This document shows, piece after piece, positions 1 to 6,331 of a stretch of DNA of 6,331 bases; position 1 is the stretch's first letter; every line of letters begins with the position of its first letter. The notes beneath the pieces are model-generated. The model was not told the origin of the DNA, did not search any database, and saw only the letters and a program-made list of their open reading frames with translations. Where the stretch lies: assembly GCA_020050695.1 (NCBI GenBank), contig JAGVKI010000089.1, forward strand, positions 1 through 6,331, in the 5' to 3' direction. Both the position numbers and the translations under genes were made by a program. The stretch is from Alphaproteobacteria bacterium (lineage in GTDB: Bacteria; Pseudomonadota; Alphaproteobacteria; Rickettsiales; SXRF01).

Positions 1-811
1 CGATAAACAGCGGTGCGCCCATCAGGTGCAATGACATATAGGGGCTGGCAACCAGCGAGGCAAAGGGCGCAAAACGCTCATGTGCAAAGCGGCCAAACAG
101 CGGCATTATGCTGAGATAATCCTGCCATATGCCCATACCCAGAACCAGCGTTGATACAGCAAAAAGCACGGCAACCGTAGCTGCCGCAACTGCCATAATA
201 CGCCACTGACGGGTGGCAATCAGCATAAAGGGAAGCAGTACGCCAATCTGCGGTTTGATGACCATGGCGCCAAAGGCAATGCCCGTCCACCAGCGTTTGC
301 GCTGCCAGCCGTAAATGCCTGCCATAAACAGGCAGGCCAGTATCATCCCCGTCTGGCCACTCATGAGGTTGACCATGACAAATGGCAGTGTGAAAAAGGC
401 TGCAAGACGGTAATGCTCTGCCGCGTCCTTTTCAGAATAGATAAGGATTTTTCTTAGCAGCCAGTAAAAAGCGATCAGCGGCAGCAGTGTCCAGAGGGCA
501 ACGGCGACGCTATAATTCGTATAACCAAGCGGCCAGAGCAGCAGCGCCATTGGCGGCGGATACACGAAAGGAGCCACCTGACCGCCTGTGGGCGTTTTAC
601 CATCCAGCACCTGCTTTAGGACGGTTGCATCATACAGCGCGGCGGCATTGCCTTGTGCCAGTTTTTCCGCTGCCTGCCAGAATACCGCAAAATCACCGCC
701 AAATGCGGCGCCCTGACGTACTTCATTGCCGTAAGCCAGCAATGTTGCCAGCGCCTGCAGCAGCAGCGCTATGCCTAAAAGGGTCATCAGTTTTTTCTGT
801 GAAGCGGGCAT
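1..811 (-). CDS. GT87 (DUF2029) family membrane glycosyltransferase, 3' end outside window
   Basis: The minus strand is open from an ATG at 811 to the window edge: 270 residues, no stop, C-terminus missing. The protein is strongly hydrophobic, with a first membrane segment at about residues 8-27. A periplasmic loop follows with GGDFAVFWQAA (38-48; D40 is the likely GT-C catalytic Asp), then ALYD (58-61) and a YPPP motif (84-87). Further on are GQTG (152-155) and a KPQ motif (186-188) before another membrane segment. This order is typical of GT87 proteins, a family that includes polyprenyl-phosphate-mannose-dependent mannosyltransferases such as PimE. The likely role is sugar transfer from a polyprenyl-phosphate donor at the outer face of the inner membrane; donor and acceptor are unknown. 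The start codon shares one base with the TGA of the upstream glycosyltransferase (TGATG) and has a good AGGAAG ribosome site, so the two are probably translated together. Family assignment is fairly secure; substrate is not. Confidence 0.85.
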   Translation of the reverse strand, partial: MPASQKKLMTLLGIALLLQALATLLAYGNEVRQGAAFGGDFAVFWQAAEKLAQGNAAALYDATVLKQVLDGKTPTGGQVAPFVYPPPMALLLWPLGYTNYSVAVALWTLLPLIAFYWLLRKILIYSEKDAAEHYRLAAFFTLPFVMVNLMSGQTGMILACLFMAGIYGWQRKRWWTGIAFGAMVIKPQIGVLLPFMLIATRQWRIMAVAAATVAVLFAVSTLVLGMGIWQDYLSIMPLFGRFAHERFAPFASLVASPYMSLHLMGAPLFI

Positions 812-2418
812 CAGCGTCTTCCTGGCCTTAAGTATGCTTGCAGCCAGTGATCATAAAGTCCCAGCTGAAACCCTATAATGGTTTGAAGGCGTTCAAGGCT
901 TAAAAGATCACCGCTGGTAACCAGGTGCAGTTTGTTATAATAGGCTTCCAGGTCGTCCTGCATAAGCGCGGTTTCCCCTTTATCCCTTGCCAGAAAATAA
1001 CCCGTTGGCACATGGCGCATGAAATGCCCTACGCGCCAGATATGCGGCTTCATCGGCAGGCGCGCTAGCAATGGGTCGGTAATGGCGAAATCATCAATAA
1101 TCCTAAGCTTGGGGCCAGCATAAAAGCCGTACATTCCGATGGCATGGAAAAACAGCGTTTTATCAAGATGCCAATATTTTTCCTTAAGCTGCTTGCCCCA
1201 TGCTCCCCACTGGTGATTCACTTCCCTGCGCACGCGCAGGTTGCCGCCAGGATAAAGAAGCAGTGCGCTGGCCGGGCGATAAAAAGCATACTCGTTATGA
1301 ATACCGTAGGCATACCTTCCCTTTGGTAGGAATTTAGAAACCACCAGCGGGTTCATCATGGAGAGCAGATTGGGCGCCAGTGCGACCAGCAACATGGTGC
1401 CTAGTAATGTTTTTAACTCCAGCCTGGGGAGCGCAAGATAGACCATCCAAATGGCGATGTAGGTGGGAATGGCAAAGAAGCGGCCCTCTATATAGTCGCC
1501 GCCAATATAGATAATATAACCAATATAGGCGATCAGTCCGGCAAGCATGAGGCTGCCTTTGGGAAGGTTTGCAATGGTCTGCCTGTTATAGGGGCCACCC
1601 CGGAACAGCTGGCGAAGGGTAAGACCGGCTGCTGCAATGATCCAGCAGGTGCCAAACGGGTCTGACACCACGTAATGAGCCACATAATGCAGGCCCTGGC
1701 ATATAAGCACATGCAGCGGGATACCGGTGTTGAGTTTTGCATATTTGGTATTGGGCAGCATGAAGCCGTAATAAAACAGGCTAAAGGCGAGCCATGCGAT
1801 AAGCGGCCAGAAGGATTTGAGCAACTGCATGCGGTTAAGGTTGCGGCGCTGCGTGTAAGCGACCCAGATAAGGGCGGGTGCAAGAATAATGCAGTAATCA
1901 AGGCGGGTAAGCAGGCAGAGCGACGTAATAAAGGCCAGCCTGTAGGGCGACGGATTATTGCTAGCCAATGTATAATAAAACCAGCCAATCAGCAGCATGG
2001 CTAGCGGGGCTTCCAGCCCGCACATCATGTAATTGCGCATAGCCGTGATAAGCAGTATGGGCAGCAGCACGAAGAGTATTTTATCTAACGGGGCTTTATC
2101 CGGCACCCGCAGCAGGAAATACACTGCGCCTGCCGCGCACAGTGCGGAAATTGCCATGCTGACTAGGTAGATATTGCCAAAGACAAGGTATGGCACGATA
2201 TGCAGCAGCATCCATAAGGGATGGGTATAGACCTGTACCCGCTCGTCCACATTCCAGCGCAGCCCATAGCCATGGGCAAAATTATCAATTACCCGGAAGG
2301 TAATATAGGCATCGTCATGCATCCATGCATTGGATAGAATATAGAAAACGCATCCGGCGCAGCAAAGCAGGAGCAGGTAAAAAGCAGGACTCTGCTGGCC
2401 GAGCCGGATGCGATCCAT
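811..2418 (-). CDS. GT-C type membrane glycosyltransferase, AftB/GT89-like
   Basis: A 535-residue protein with about ten hydrophobic segments between residues 12 and 360, followed by a soluble C-terminal domain of about 175 residues. After the first membrane segment (about 12-29) comes the loop motif HDDAYITFR (34-42), then GYGLRWN (50-56) and YTHPLWM (64-70). A double Asp in the first external loop is the usual GT-C catalytic/metal motif. The motif set and the C-terminal stretch with GMYGFYAGP and IIDDFAITDPLLARLP (DD at 442-443) resemble the group containing mycobacterial AftB, a decaprenyl-phosphoryl-arabinose-dependent arabinofuranosyltransferase. By inference it transfers a sugar from a polyprenyl-phosphate donor to an envelope glycan or glycoprotein; the sugar is unknown. 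It begins 9 bases after the pepF stop with only a weak ribosome site, and its TGA overlaps the ATG of the following GT87 gene. The family call is from memory of motifs, not a search. Confidence 0.78.
   Translation of the reverse strand: MDRIRLGQQSPAFYLLLLCCAGCVFYILSNAWMHDDAYITFRVIDNFAHGYGLRWNVDERVQVYTHPLWMLLHIVPYLVFGNIYLVSMAISALCAAGAVYFLLRVPDKAPLDKILFVLLPILLITAMRNYMMCGLEAPLAMLLIGWFYYTLASNNPSPYRLAFITSLCLLTRLDYCIILAPALIWVAYTQRRNLNRMQLLKSFWPLIAWLAFSLFYYGFMLPNTKYAKLNTGIPLHVLICQGLHYVAHYVVSDPFGTCWIIAAAGLTLRQLFRGGPYNRQTIANLPKGSLMLAGLIAYIGYIIYIGGDYIEGRFFAIPTYIAIWMVYLALPRLELKTLLGTMLLVALAPNLLSMMNPLVVSKFLPKGRYAYGIHNEYAFYRPASALLLYPGGNLRVRREVNHQWGAWGKQLKEKYWHLDKTLFFHAIGMYGFYAGPKLRIIDDFAITDPLLARLPMKPHIWRVGHFMRHVPTGYFLARDKGETALMQDDLEAYYNKLHLVTSGDLLSLERLQTIIGFQLGLYDHWLQAYLRPGRR
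818..823 (-). promoter_or_regulatory. Ribosome binding site of the GT87 gene
   Basis: AGGAAG on the minus strand ends 6 bases before the ATG at 811. It lies inside the last codons of the preceding glycosyltransferase gene. Together with the TGATG stop/start overlap, it fixes the start and suggests coupled translation. Confidence 0.7.
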
Positions 2419-2427
2419 AGAGGATGC

Positions 2428-4278
2428 CTAATCTTCCAGTTCGTCAATGAACTCAGCAATGATGTTAAGGCCCTGTTGCCAGAAGTCCGGCTTGGTAGCG
2501 TCCAGGCCAAACGGTTTCAGCAGTTCCTTATGGCGTAGCGTGCCGCCAGCGGTCAGCATGTCCATGTATTTGGACTCGAAGCCCTTTACATTGCCCTTCA
2601 TGTAAACCGCATAAAGCGAGTTCACCAGGCAGTCACCGAATGCATAGGCATACACATAAAACGGCGAGTGGATGAAATGCGGAATATACGTCCAGTAATA
2701 CTTATAGTCGCCTTCCAGCTTCACGCCGCTGCCTAAGCTTTCAGCCTGTACATCCATCCAGATCTGGTTGATGCGGTCAGTGGTGAGTTCGCCTTTCTTG
2801 CGTTCGCCATGTACGCGCTTTTCAAAATCACAGAACGCGATCTGGCGCACTACGGTGTTGAGCATGTCTTCCACCTTGGCGGCGATCAGGCGTTTTTTAC
2901 GCGCCTTGTCTTTTTCGCGGCGTACCATTTCACGGAAGGTCAGCTGTTCACCAAATACCGAGGCGGTTTCAGCCAGCGTCAGCGGTGTATCGGCCATCAG
3001 AGCGCCCTGCTTTGCTGACAACACCTGGTGCACGCCATGCCCCAGTTCATGGGCAAGCGTCATCACATCGCGTGATTTACCCTGGAAATTCACCAGCAGA
3101 TAAGGATGCACCGACGGTACGGTAGGATGGGCAAAAGCGCCAGGCGACTTGCCGGGTGATACAGGTGCGTCAATCCAGTCTTTTACAAAGAATTCTTTAC
3201 CAAGGGTCGCAAGCTTGGGCGAGAAGCGGCCATAGGCATCGAGCACCAGTTCGCGCGCGGCGTCCCAGCTATAGGCGGAATCCGTATCGCCGGGCAGCGG
3301 CGCATTGCGGTCCCAGTAGTTCAGCTGCTTAACGCCAAACCATTTTGCCTTCAGCTTGTAGTAGCGGTGCGCCAGTTTGGGGTAGCTTTTGCGCACGGCG
3401 GTCAGCAGCGCTTCTACTACTTCGTCTTCGATATAATTGCTGAGGTTGCGCGAGGAGATAGGCTGCTTGAAACCGCGCCAGTTGTCTTCGATCTCTTTAT
3501 CCTTAGCCAGCGTATTGGTTATCAGGGTAAATACTGGGGCATTCTCACCCAGCACTTTACCAATCACCAGCGCTGCTTTTTTGCGGGTTGCCGCATCTTT
3601 TGAGGAAAGCAGGTCGAACGCTTCAGCGGAACTCAGTTCCTTCTTATCCCACGGGAAACGCAGGCGTGCCATGGTTTCATCGAACAGGCGCGACCATGCC
3701 GCCCTGCCCGATACGTATTTCTCATGCAGCATCTTTTCCAGTTCGTCGGAAAGCTGGTATGGCTTATAGGTGCGCACATCGCGCAGCCATGGGGCATATT
3801 TCTTGAGCGCTGCGGTCTTCAGCTTGGCGTCCATGTCCTTGTCGGCAATTTTATTGATTGCAAGCCCGAAGAACAGTATCTGTGAGGAAAGCACGGTGAT
3901 TTTTTCCTGCACATTCTGGTAGAACTGCGCATTGGCGGGTTCGCTCATGTTTTTAGCGAAAATCAGCTGCGCGTAAGAACCCAGTTTGCCAACCAGTTCC
4001 TGGATCACTTCATATTCAGCAATAGCCTTGGCAAGCGTTGCGCCATCGATTTTTGCAACCTTACCCTCATATTTTTTACGGAACTGGTCGCAAAGCTGCT
4101 TCAGCTTACCGAAGTCTTTTTCAACGGCAGGCGAATGCATGGAAGGGTAAAAATCGGTCAGATCCCACTCGGGAAGCTTGCCCAGGCTCGTTTTACGCGT
4201 GGGCGCTTTTTTAGCAGCCGTGCGGGAGGCTGCAGTTTTGGTGGGTTTTTTGCGTGCGGCGCTGCTGCGTGTAGCCAT
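2428..4278 (-). CDS. pepF: M3B family oligoendopeptidase F (zinc metallopeptidase)
   Basis: A 616-residue protein of about the usual PepF length. It should cleave short peptides in the cytoplasm using one zinc ion. The zinc site is HELGH at residues 410-414, with the third ligand expected to be the Glu at 437 in LAETASVFGE. Near the C-terminus, PHFIHSPFYVYAYAFG (533-548) supplies the conserved His/Tyr substrate-binding residues of M3 peptidases. The fold begins at LPEWDLTDFYPS (from residue 35). Before it lies a basic, low-complexity tail: residues 2-34 hold 11 Lys/Arg, no Asp or Glu, and many Ala/Thr/Ser. No ATG, GTG or TTG start exists between this tail and the domain, and an AAAGGA site precedes the ATG, so the tail appears real. 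There is no hydrophobic signal core. The gene lies 48 bases after fdx and 9 bases before the next gene, suggesting cotranscription. Its relation to Fe-S assembly is probably only positional. Confidence 0.93.
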   Translation of the reverse strand: MATRSSAARKKPTKTAASRTAAKKAPTRKTSLGKLPEWDLTDFYPSMHSPAVEKDFGKLKQLCDQFRKKYEGKVAKIDGATLAKAIAEYEVIQELVGKLGSYAQLIFAKNMSEPANAQFYQNVQEKITVLSSQILFFGLAINKIADKDMDAKLKTAALKKYAPWLRDVRTYKPYQLSDELEKMLHEKYVSGRAAWSRLFDETMARLRFPWDKKELSSAEAFDLLSSKDAATRKKAALVIGKVLGENAPVFTLITNTLAKDKEIEDNWRGFKQPISSRNLSNYIEDEVVEALLTAVRKSYPKLAHRYYKLKAKWFGVKQLNYWDRNAPLPGDTDSAYSWDAARELVLDAYGRFSPKLATLGKEFFVKDWIDAPVSPGKSPGAFAHPTVPSVHPYLLVNFQGKSRDVMTLAHELGHGVHQVLSAKQGALMADTPLTLAETASVFGEQLTFREMVRREKDKARKKRLIAAKVEDMLNTVVRQIAFCDFEKRVHGERKKGELTTDRINQIWMDVQAESLGSGVKLEGDYKYYWTYIPHFIHSPFYVYAYAFGDCLVNSLYAVYMKGNVKGFESKYMDMLTAGGTLRHKELLKPFGLDATKPDFWQQGLNIIAEFIDELED

Positions 4279-4286
4279 TAGCGTAT

Positions 4287-4292
4287 TCCTTT
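4287..4292 (-). promoter_or_regulatory. Ribosome binding site of pepF
   Basis: AAAGGA on the minus strand lies 8 bases before the ATG at 4278 and supports that start, including the basic N-terminal tail. The 48-base gap between fdx and pepF (4279-4326) otherwise holds only a weak interrupted palindrome (AGCT..ACGT..AGCT, 4312-4325). I see no convincing promoter or terminator there. Confidence 0.75.
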
Positions 4293-4326
4293 ATAAGTGA
4301 AATCCGCCGTTAGCTTACGTCAGCTG

Positions 4327-4665
4327 CTATTTCTTATCAACCATCATGTTGCGGGTGGCCGATGGAAGTGTGACGCGCAGGCCATCAAGTGCATCACTCA
4401 TCATGATCTGGCAGCCAAGGCGTGAGGTGTGGGTCAGGCCGAAAGCCAGGTCGAGCATGTCTTCTTCGTCTTCGGTGGCGCCTTTAAGCTTGCCGTACCA
4501 TTCTTCGTCCACAACCACGTGGCAGGTTGAGCAGGCCAGCGAGCCTTCACACGCGCCTTCGAGCGGAATGCCGTTCTTATGCGCTACTTCCAGCACGGAA
4601 ATACCTACCGGTGCGTCGAAAGTCTGTTCCTTTCCATCTGCAAATACAAAGGTCATTTTAGGCAT
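4327..4665 (-). CDS. fdx: Isc-type [2Fe-2S] ferredoxin (adrenodoxin family)
   Basis: A 112-residue ferredoxin, the normal length for Isc ferredoxins. The cluster ligands are C39, C45, C48 and C85 (C-x5-C-x2-C-x36-C, with [10 protein letters not shown] in the binding loop). The acidic stretch [13 protein letters not shown] (65-77), followed by SRLGCQI, is the helix that docks redox partners in adrenodoxin-type proteins. The last residues are polar and end in two lysines. In the Isc system this protein supplies electrons to cysteine desulfurase/IscU during cluster assembly in the cytoplasm. In most proteobacteria fdx directly follows hscA; here the four-helix-bundle gene lies between them. The ATG at 4665 is preceded by GGAG at a 10-base spacing. 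Met4 is a possible alternative start but is too far from that site. The ribosome site falls inside the inverted repeat that flanks the inserted gene. Confidence 0.95.
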   Translation of the reverse strand: MPKMTFVFADGKEQTFDAPVGISVLEVAHKNGIPLEGACEGSLACSTCHVVVDEEWYGKLKGATEDEEDMLDLAFGLTHTSRLGCQIMMSDALDGLRVTLPSATRNMMVDKK

Positions 4666-4671
4666 GGTTCT

Positions 4672-4696
4672 TAGTCTCCAGTCGTTAGTCTACGGT
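4672..4696 (+). repeat. Left arm of imperfect inverted repeat
   Basis: This 25-base arm matches the reverse complement of 5073-5097 at 20 of 25 positions, and the outer 10 bases (TAGTCTCCAG) are perfect. Within the arm AGTCTCCAG is echoed 14 bases later by AGTCTACGG. It carries the last three codons and the TAA of the four-helix-bundle gene and the ribosome site of fdx. Confidence 0.75.
4676..4679 (-). promoter_or_regulatory. Ribosome binding site of fdx, lying inside an inverted-repeat arm
   Basis: GGAG on the minus strand lies 10 bases before the fdx ATG. It is part of the perfect outer 10 bases of the left repeat arm (CTGGAGACTA read on the minus strand). In a transcript running through from hscA it could pair with the opposite arm and be hidden. 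Confidence 0.55.
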
Positions 4697-5074
4697 CGCC
4701 AGCAAGGCAGCGTCCAGTTTTTTGATTAAGCCACTCAGCATTTTGCCCACTTCGGTAGCACAACGATTTACATCTTCATAGTCGTTATTCGCAAGATAGT
4801 GTAATTTATTAGCAATAATGCTTTGGGTTTCCAGTTCTGCCAACGAGCCTTTTGAAATAGCCAGAAAGCGAATAAAATCCTTGTCAGAATGCCGCTGGGA
4901 ACCTTCCGCGATATTAGAAGGGATAGAGACCGCGCAACGGCGCATTTGCGAAGTAAGTCCATACATTTCTGCATTAGGGAAGCGCTCTGTTAAACGATAA
5001 ACCAGCAGCGATAAGTCGACTGCTTTTTCCCAGACCGTAAGTTGCTTATAGCTTCTAGCCACTTTTAGCACCAC
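4685..5074 (-). CDS. Four-helix-bundle protein of the 23S rRNA intervening-sequence (IVP/S23) family
   Basis: About 129 residues, matching the family by its motifs: [15 protein letters not shown] near the N-terminus, then [22 protein letters not shown], then [15 protein letters not shown]. These are the conserved helices of a small, cytoplasmic, probably oligomeric bundle. Relatives are encoded in intervening sequences of bacterial 23S rRNA genes and as stand-alone genes; the related Avd protein works in diversity-generating retroelements. Its molecular role is unknown, with nucleic-acid binding the usual suggestion. There is no ATG start: GTG at 5074, 5071 or 5062 are the options, none with a clear ribosome site. 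The frame overlaps the end of hscA by 20 bases (8 bases with GTG 5062, as GTGGCTAG), so translation is probably coupled. The last three residues (TVD) are encoded by the repeat arm. The gene is AT-rich compared with its neighbours. Confidence 0.9.
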   Translation of the reverse strand: MVLKVARSYKQLTVWEKAVDLSLLVYRLTERFPNAEMYGLTSQMRRCAVSIPSNIAEGSQRHSDKDFIRFLAISKGSLAELETQSIIANKLHYLANNDYEDVNRCATEVGKMLSGLIKKLDAALLATVD

Positions 5075-6331
5075 TGGAGACCGACGTCTGGAGACTATCG
5101 AATACCTTGCCTTTTAGCGCACTCGTTATGGCTCTGTCCATTCTTCTTTCGGCAAATGGCTGGGCAAGGCGCGCCAGTTCATGTGTCTCGGCGTCGATAT
5201 AGTCGCGGTCGGTATCATCCACCGCGTTCCTTACCACACGAATCTGGCTGGTAAACTGGCCTTTTTCGGCCTCGGTCAGCAGGTCGCCGTCGGCTTTCAT
5301 GGCCGATTCCAGCTCCACAATGGTGCGCTCAGCCTCAACCCGGCTTTCAGCCAGCAGGCGCTCAGTAATGTCCTTGCGGGCATGCTCCATGCTTTCGAGC
5401 AGCATGCGTTCCATCTCTTCCGGCTCCAGGCCGTACGAAGGCTTCACATGCACCACCTGCTCGTTGCCTGTGGTTTCTTCGCTGGCAGCTACCGTAAGCA
5501 GCCCATCAGCATCGACGGTAAAGGTAATTTTGACGCGGGCAATGCCAGCCGGAAGCGGTGGAATGCCAGCTAAATCAAAGCGCGCCAGTGAACGGTTATC
5601 GCCTACCATTTCGCGCTCACCCTGCACTACATGCACCTGCATGGCGGATTGCCCGTCCTGCCAGGTGGTAAATTCCTGCGATACAGAAACAGGAATAGCC
5701 GTATTGCGGTAAATCAGTTTTTCGGTAAGCCCGCCCATGGTCTCAAGGCCAAGCGACAGCGGAATCACATCCAGCAGCAGATTGTCGGAGCCCTGGGTAA
5801 GGCCGTGCGCCTGGCGGGCAGCGCCGATGGCGACTACTTCGTCCGGATTTACATCGCAAAGCGGTGCTTTGCCAAAGAAATTTTCCACCTGCTCAAGCAC
5901 TAAAGGCACGCGGGTAGAGCCGCCCACCATAACCACACCCTTGATATCCGGTGTAGAGAGTTTTGCGTCGCTGAGTGCCTGCTCACAGACATCGAGCGTT
6001 TTTTGTACGAACGGCATAGCCAATTCAACAAAATCTGCGCGCGAAAGCAGCGCTGATTTATTGCGGTAGGTGATGGTGGCATTTTCTTCGTGCGTCAGTG
6101 TGTGTTTTGCGGCGCGGGCCAGTGATACGAGCACGCCCACTTCTTCGCTGCTCATGGTTTCGGCCGACTTGCCCATTTCGGCCAGCATCCACGCGGCAAT
6201 CGCCTGATCGAAATCGTCGCCGCCAAGCGCGGTATCCCCTGCAGAGGCGAGCACCTGGAACACGCCTTTTTCCATTTTCAGCAGCGACAGGTCAAACGTG
6301 CCGCCGCCCAGATCATAAATCGCGTAAATGC
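5055..6331 (-). CDS. hscA: Fe-S assembly chaperone HscA (Hsp70 family), 5' end outside window
   Basis: The frame is open to the window edge, giving 425 visible residues; roughly the first 200, holding the start of the ATPase domain, are missing. The visible part opens with the Hsp70 signature YDLGGGTFDLS, then LGGDDFD. Next come the third Hsp70 signature VVMVGGSTRVP (about bases 5907-5937), the interdomain linker LLLDVIPLSLG, the beta-sandwich peptide-binding domain and a helical lid. Together with the following fdx this marks HscA rather than DnaK, as does the lack of a DnaK-type Gly-rich, acidic tail. HscA works with HscB to release [2Fe-2S] clusters from IscU in the cytoplasm. The lid ends with RRMDRAITSALKGKVFD, which matches the usual HscA end. 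The last 13 residues ([13 protein letters not shown]) come from the inverted repeat and the inserted unit. The stop at 5055-5057 lies inside the next gene. An ATG at 6275 is internal, not the start. Confidence 0.94.
   Translation of the reverse strand, partial: IYAIYDLGGGTFDLSLLKMEKGVFQVLASAGDTALGGDDFDQAIAAWMLAEMGKSAETMSSEEVGVLVSLARAAKHTLTHEENATITYRNKSALLSRADFVELAMPFVQKTLDVCEQALSDAKLSTPDIKGVVMVGGSTRVPLVLEQVENFFGKAPLCDVNPDEVVAIGAARQAHGLTQGSDNLLLDVIPLSLGLETMGGLTEKLIYRNTAIPVSVSQEFTTWQDGQSAMQVHVVQGEREMVGDNRSLARFDLAGIPPLPAGIARVKITFTVDADGLLTVAASEETTGNEQVVHVKPSYGLEPEEMERMLLESMEHARKDITERLLAESRVEAERTIVELESAMKADGDLLTEAEKGQFTSQIRVVRNAVDDTDRDYIDAETHELARLAQPFAERRMDRAITSALKGKVFDSLQTSVSSGAKSG
5073..5097 (+). 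repeat. Right arm of imperfect inverted repeat
   Basis: This arm pairs with 4672-4696 (20/25, plus one possible G-U in the RNA). It contains CTGGAGAC twice, at 5074-5081 and 5088-5095, a 14-base spacing like that in the other arm. It encodes codons near the end of hscA and reaches the first possible start codon of the four-helix-bundle gene. Confidence 0.75.

Larger units (their letters stand above)
4672..5097 (-). mobile_element. Probable small inserted unit: four-helix-bundle gene bracketed by inverted repeats
   Basis: About 426 bases between hscA and fdx, bounded by inverted arms 4672-4696 and 5073-5097. Arguments for insertion: it separates two normally adjacent isc genes; its ends are inverted repeats; and its interior is AT-rich (74 G/C in bases 4741-4920, 41%, against 71/120 in hscA at 5761-5880 and 70/120 in fdx at 4441-4560). 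The only gene inside is the IVP-family protein. There is no transposase or reverse transcriptase, and I find no target-site duplication just outside the arms, so any mobility would depend on other factors or on RNA-level events. IVP-family genes are known from insertions in 23S rRNA genes; here the host is a protein operon. That this is a mobile unit is inference. Confidence 0.5.

Noticed and set aside
487..831. Plus-strand open frame of 114 codons, and a minus-strand frame at 78-290
   Set aside because: Both overlap the minus-strand GT87 gene, which has a full set of family motifs; their translations are low-complexity and match nothing recognisable.
2317..2330. ATGCAT direct repeat
   Set aside because: It lies inside the AftB-like coding sequence and simply encodes the Trp-Met-His region before the conserved DD motif.
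2340..2375. Lipoprotein signal in the AftB-like protein (LLLLCCAGC)
   Set aside because: The residue three before the candidate Cys is Cys, not Leu/Val/Ile, and the segment is better read as a first membrane anchor of a polytopic protein.
4287..4300. TATAAA-like sequence before pepF as a -10 promoter element
   Set aside because: It abuts the ribosome site, so any transcript would start too close to the ATG, and no -35 match lies at a proper spacing.
4312..4325. Palindrome between fdx and pepF as a terminator
   Set aside because: Only a 4-base stem plus an interrupted core, not GC-rich, and no T-run follows in the direction of transcription.
4685..5074. Avd accessory protein of a diversity-generating retroelement
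   Set aside because: The fold is related, but there is no reverse transcriptase, template repeat or variable repeat in the window; the motifs fit the IVP/S23 branch.
5181..6069. Several plus-strand open frames opposite hscA, and others opposite pepF and fdx
   Set aside because: They are antisense shadows of well-recognised genes, with no ribosome sites or family motifs of their own.

Overview
The window looks like chromosomal DNA of a Gram-negative bacterium, most likely an alphaproteobacterium. This rests on the adrenodoxin-type ferredoxin next to the Isc chaperone HscA, on the style of the PepF/M3 peptidase, and on a coding GC content of roughly 55-60% in the stretches I counted. I cannot name the genus. 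All recognisable genes lie on the minus strand and are tightly packed, so the window reads right to left as one probable transcription unit. There is no gene-free stretch longer than 50 bases, and I see no RNA gene, CRISPR array, or convincing promoter or terminator.

Right part (about 4327-6331): the end of an iron-sulfur cluster assembly (isc) operon. It holds the C-terminal two thirds of the chaperone gene hscA (cut by the window edge) and the [2Fe-2S] ferredoxin gene fdx. These two genes are normally adjacent. Here a gene for a four-helix-bundle protein of the 23S rRNA intervening-sequence (IVP/S23) family sits between them. It is bracketed by 25-base imperfect inverted repeats (20/25 matches, outer 10 bases perfect), is clearly more AT-rich than its neighbours, and both ends of its reading frame run into the repeats. 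The unit of about 426 bases looks like a small inserted element. It appears to supply the last 13 residues of HscA on one side and the ribosome binding site of fdx on the other. This is the most interesting feature of the window.

Middle (2428-4278): a full-length M3B-family oligoendopeptidase (PepF) with an intact HELGH...E zinc site and an unusual, strongly basic Lys/Ala/Thr-rich N-terminal extension.

Left part (1-2418): two translationally linked polytopic membrane proteins of the GT-C glycosyltransferase type. One resembles the AftB/GT89 group (DDAYITFR loop motif and a large C-terminal soluble domain). The other is a GT87 (DUF2029) protein cut by the window start. Both probably use polyprenyl-phosphate sugars at the outer face of the inner membrane. 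Their acceptor cannot be read from the sequence, and nothing ties them functionally to the isc genes beyond co-orientation and close spacing.
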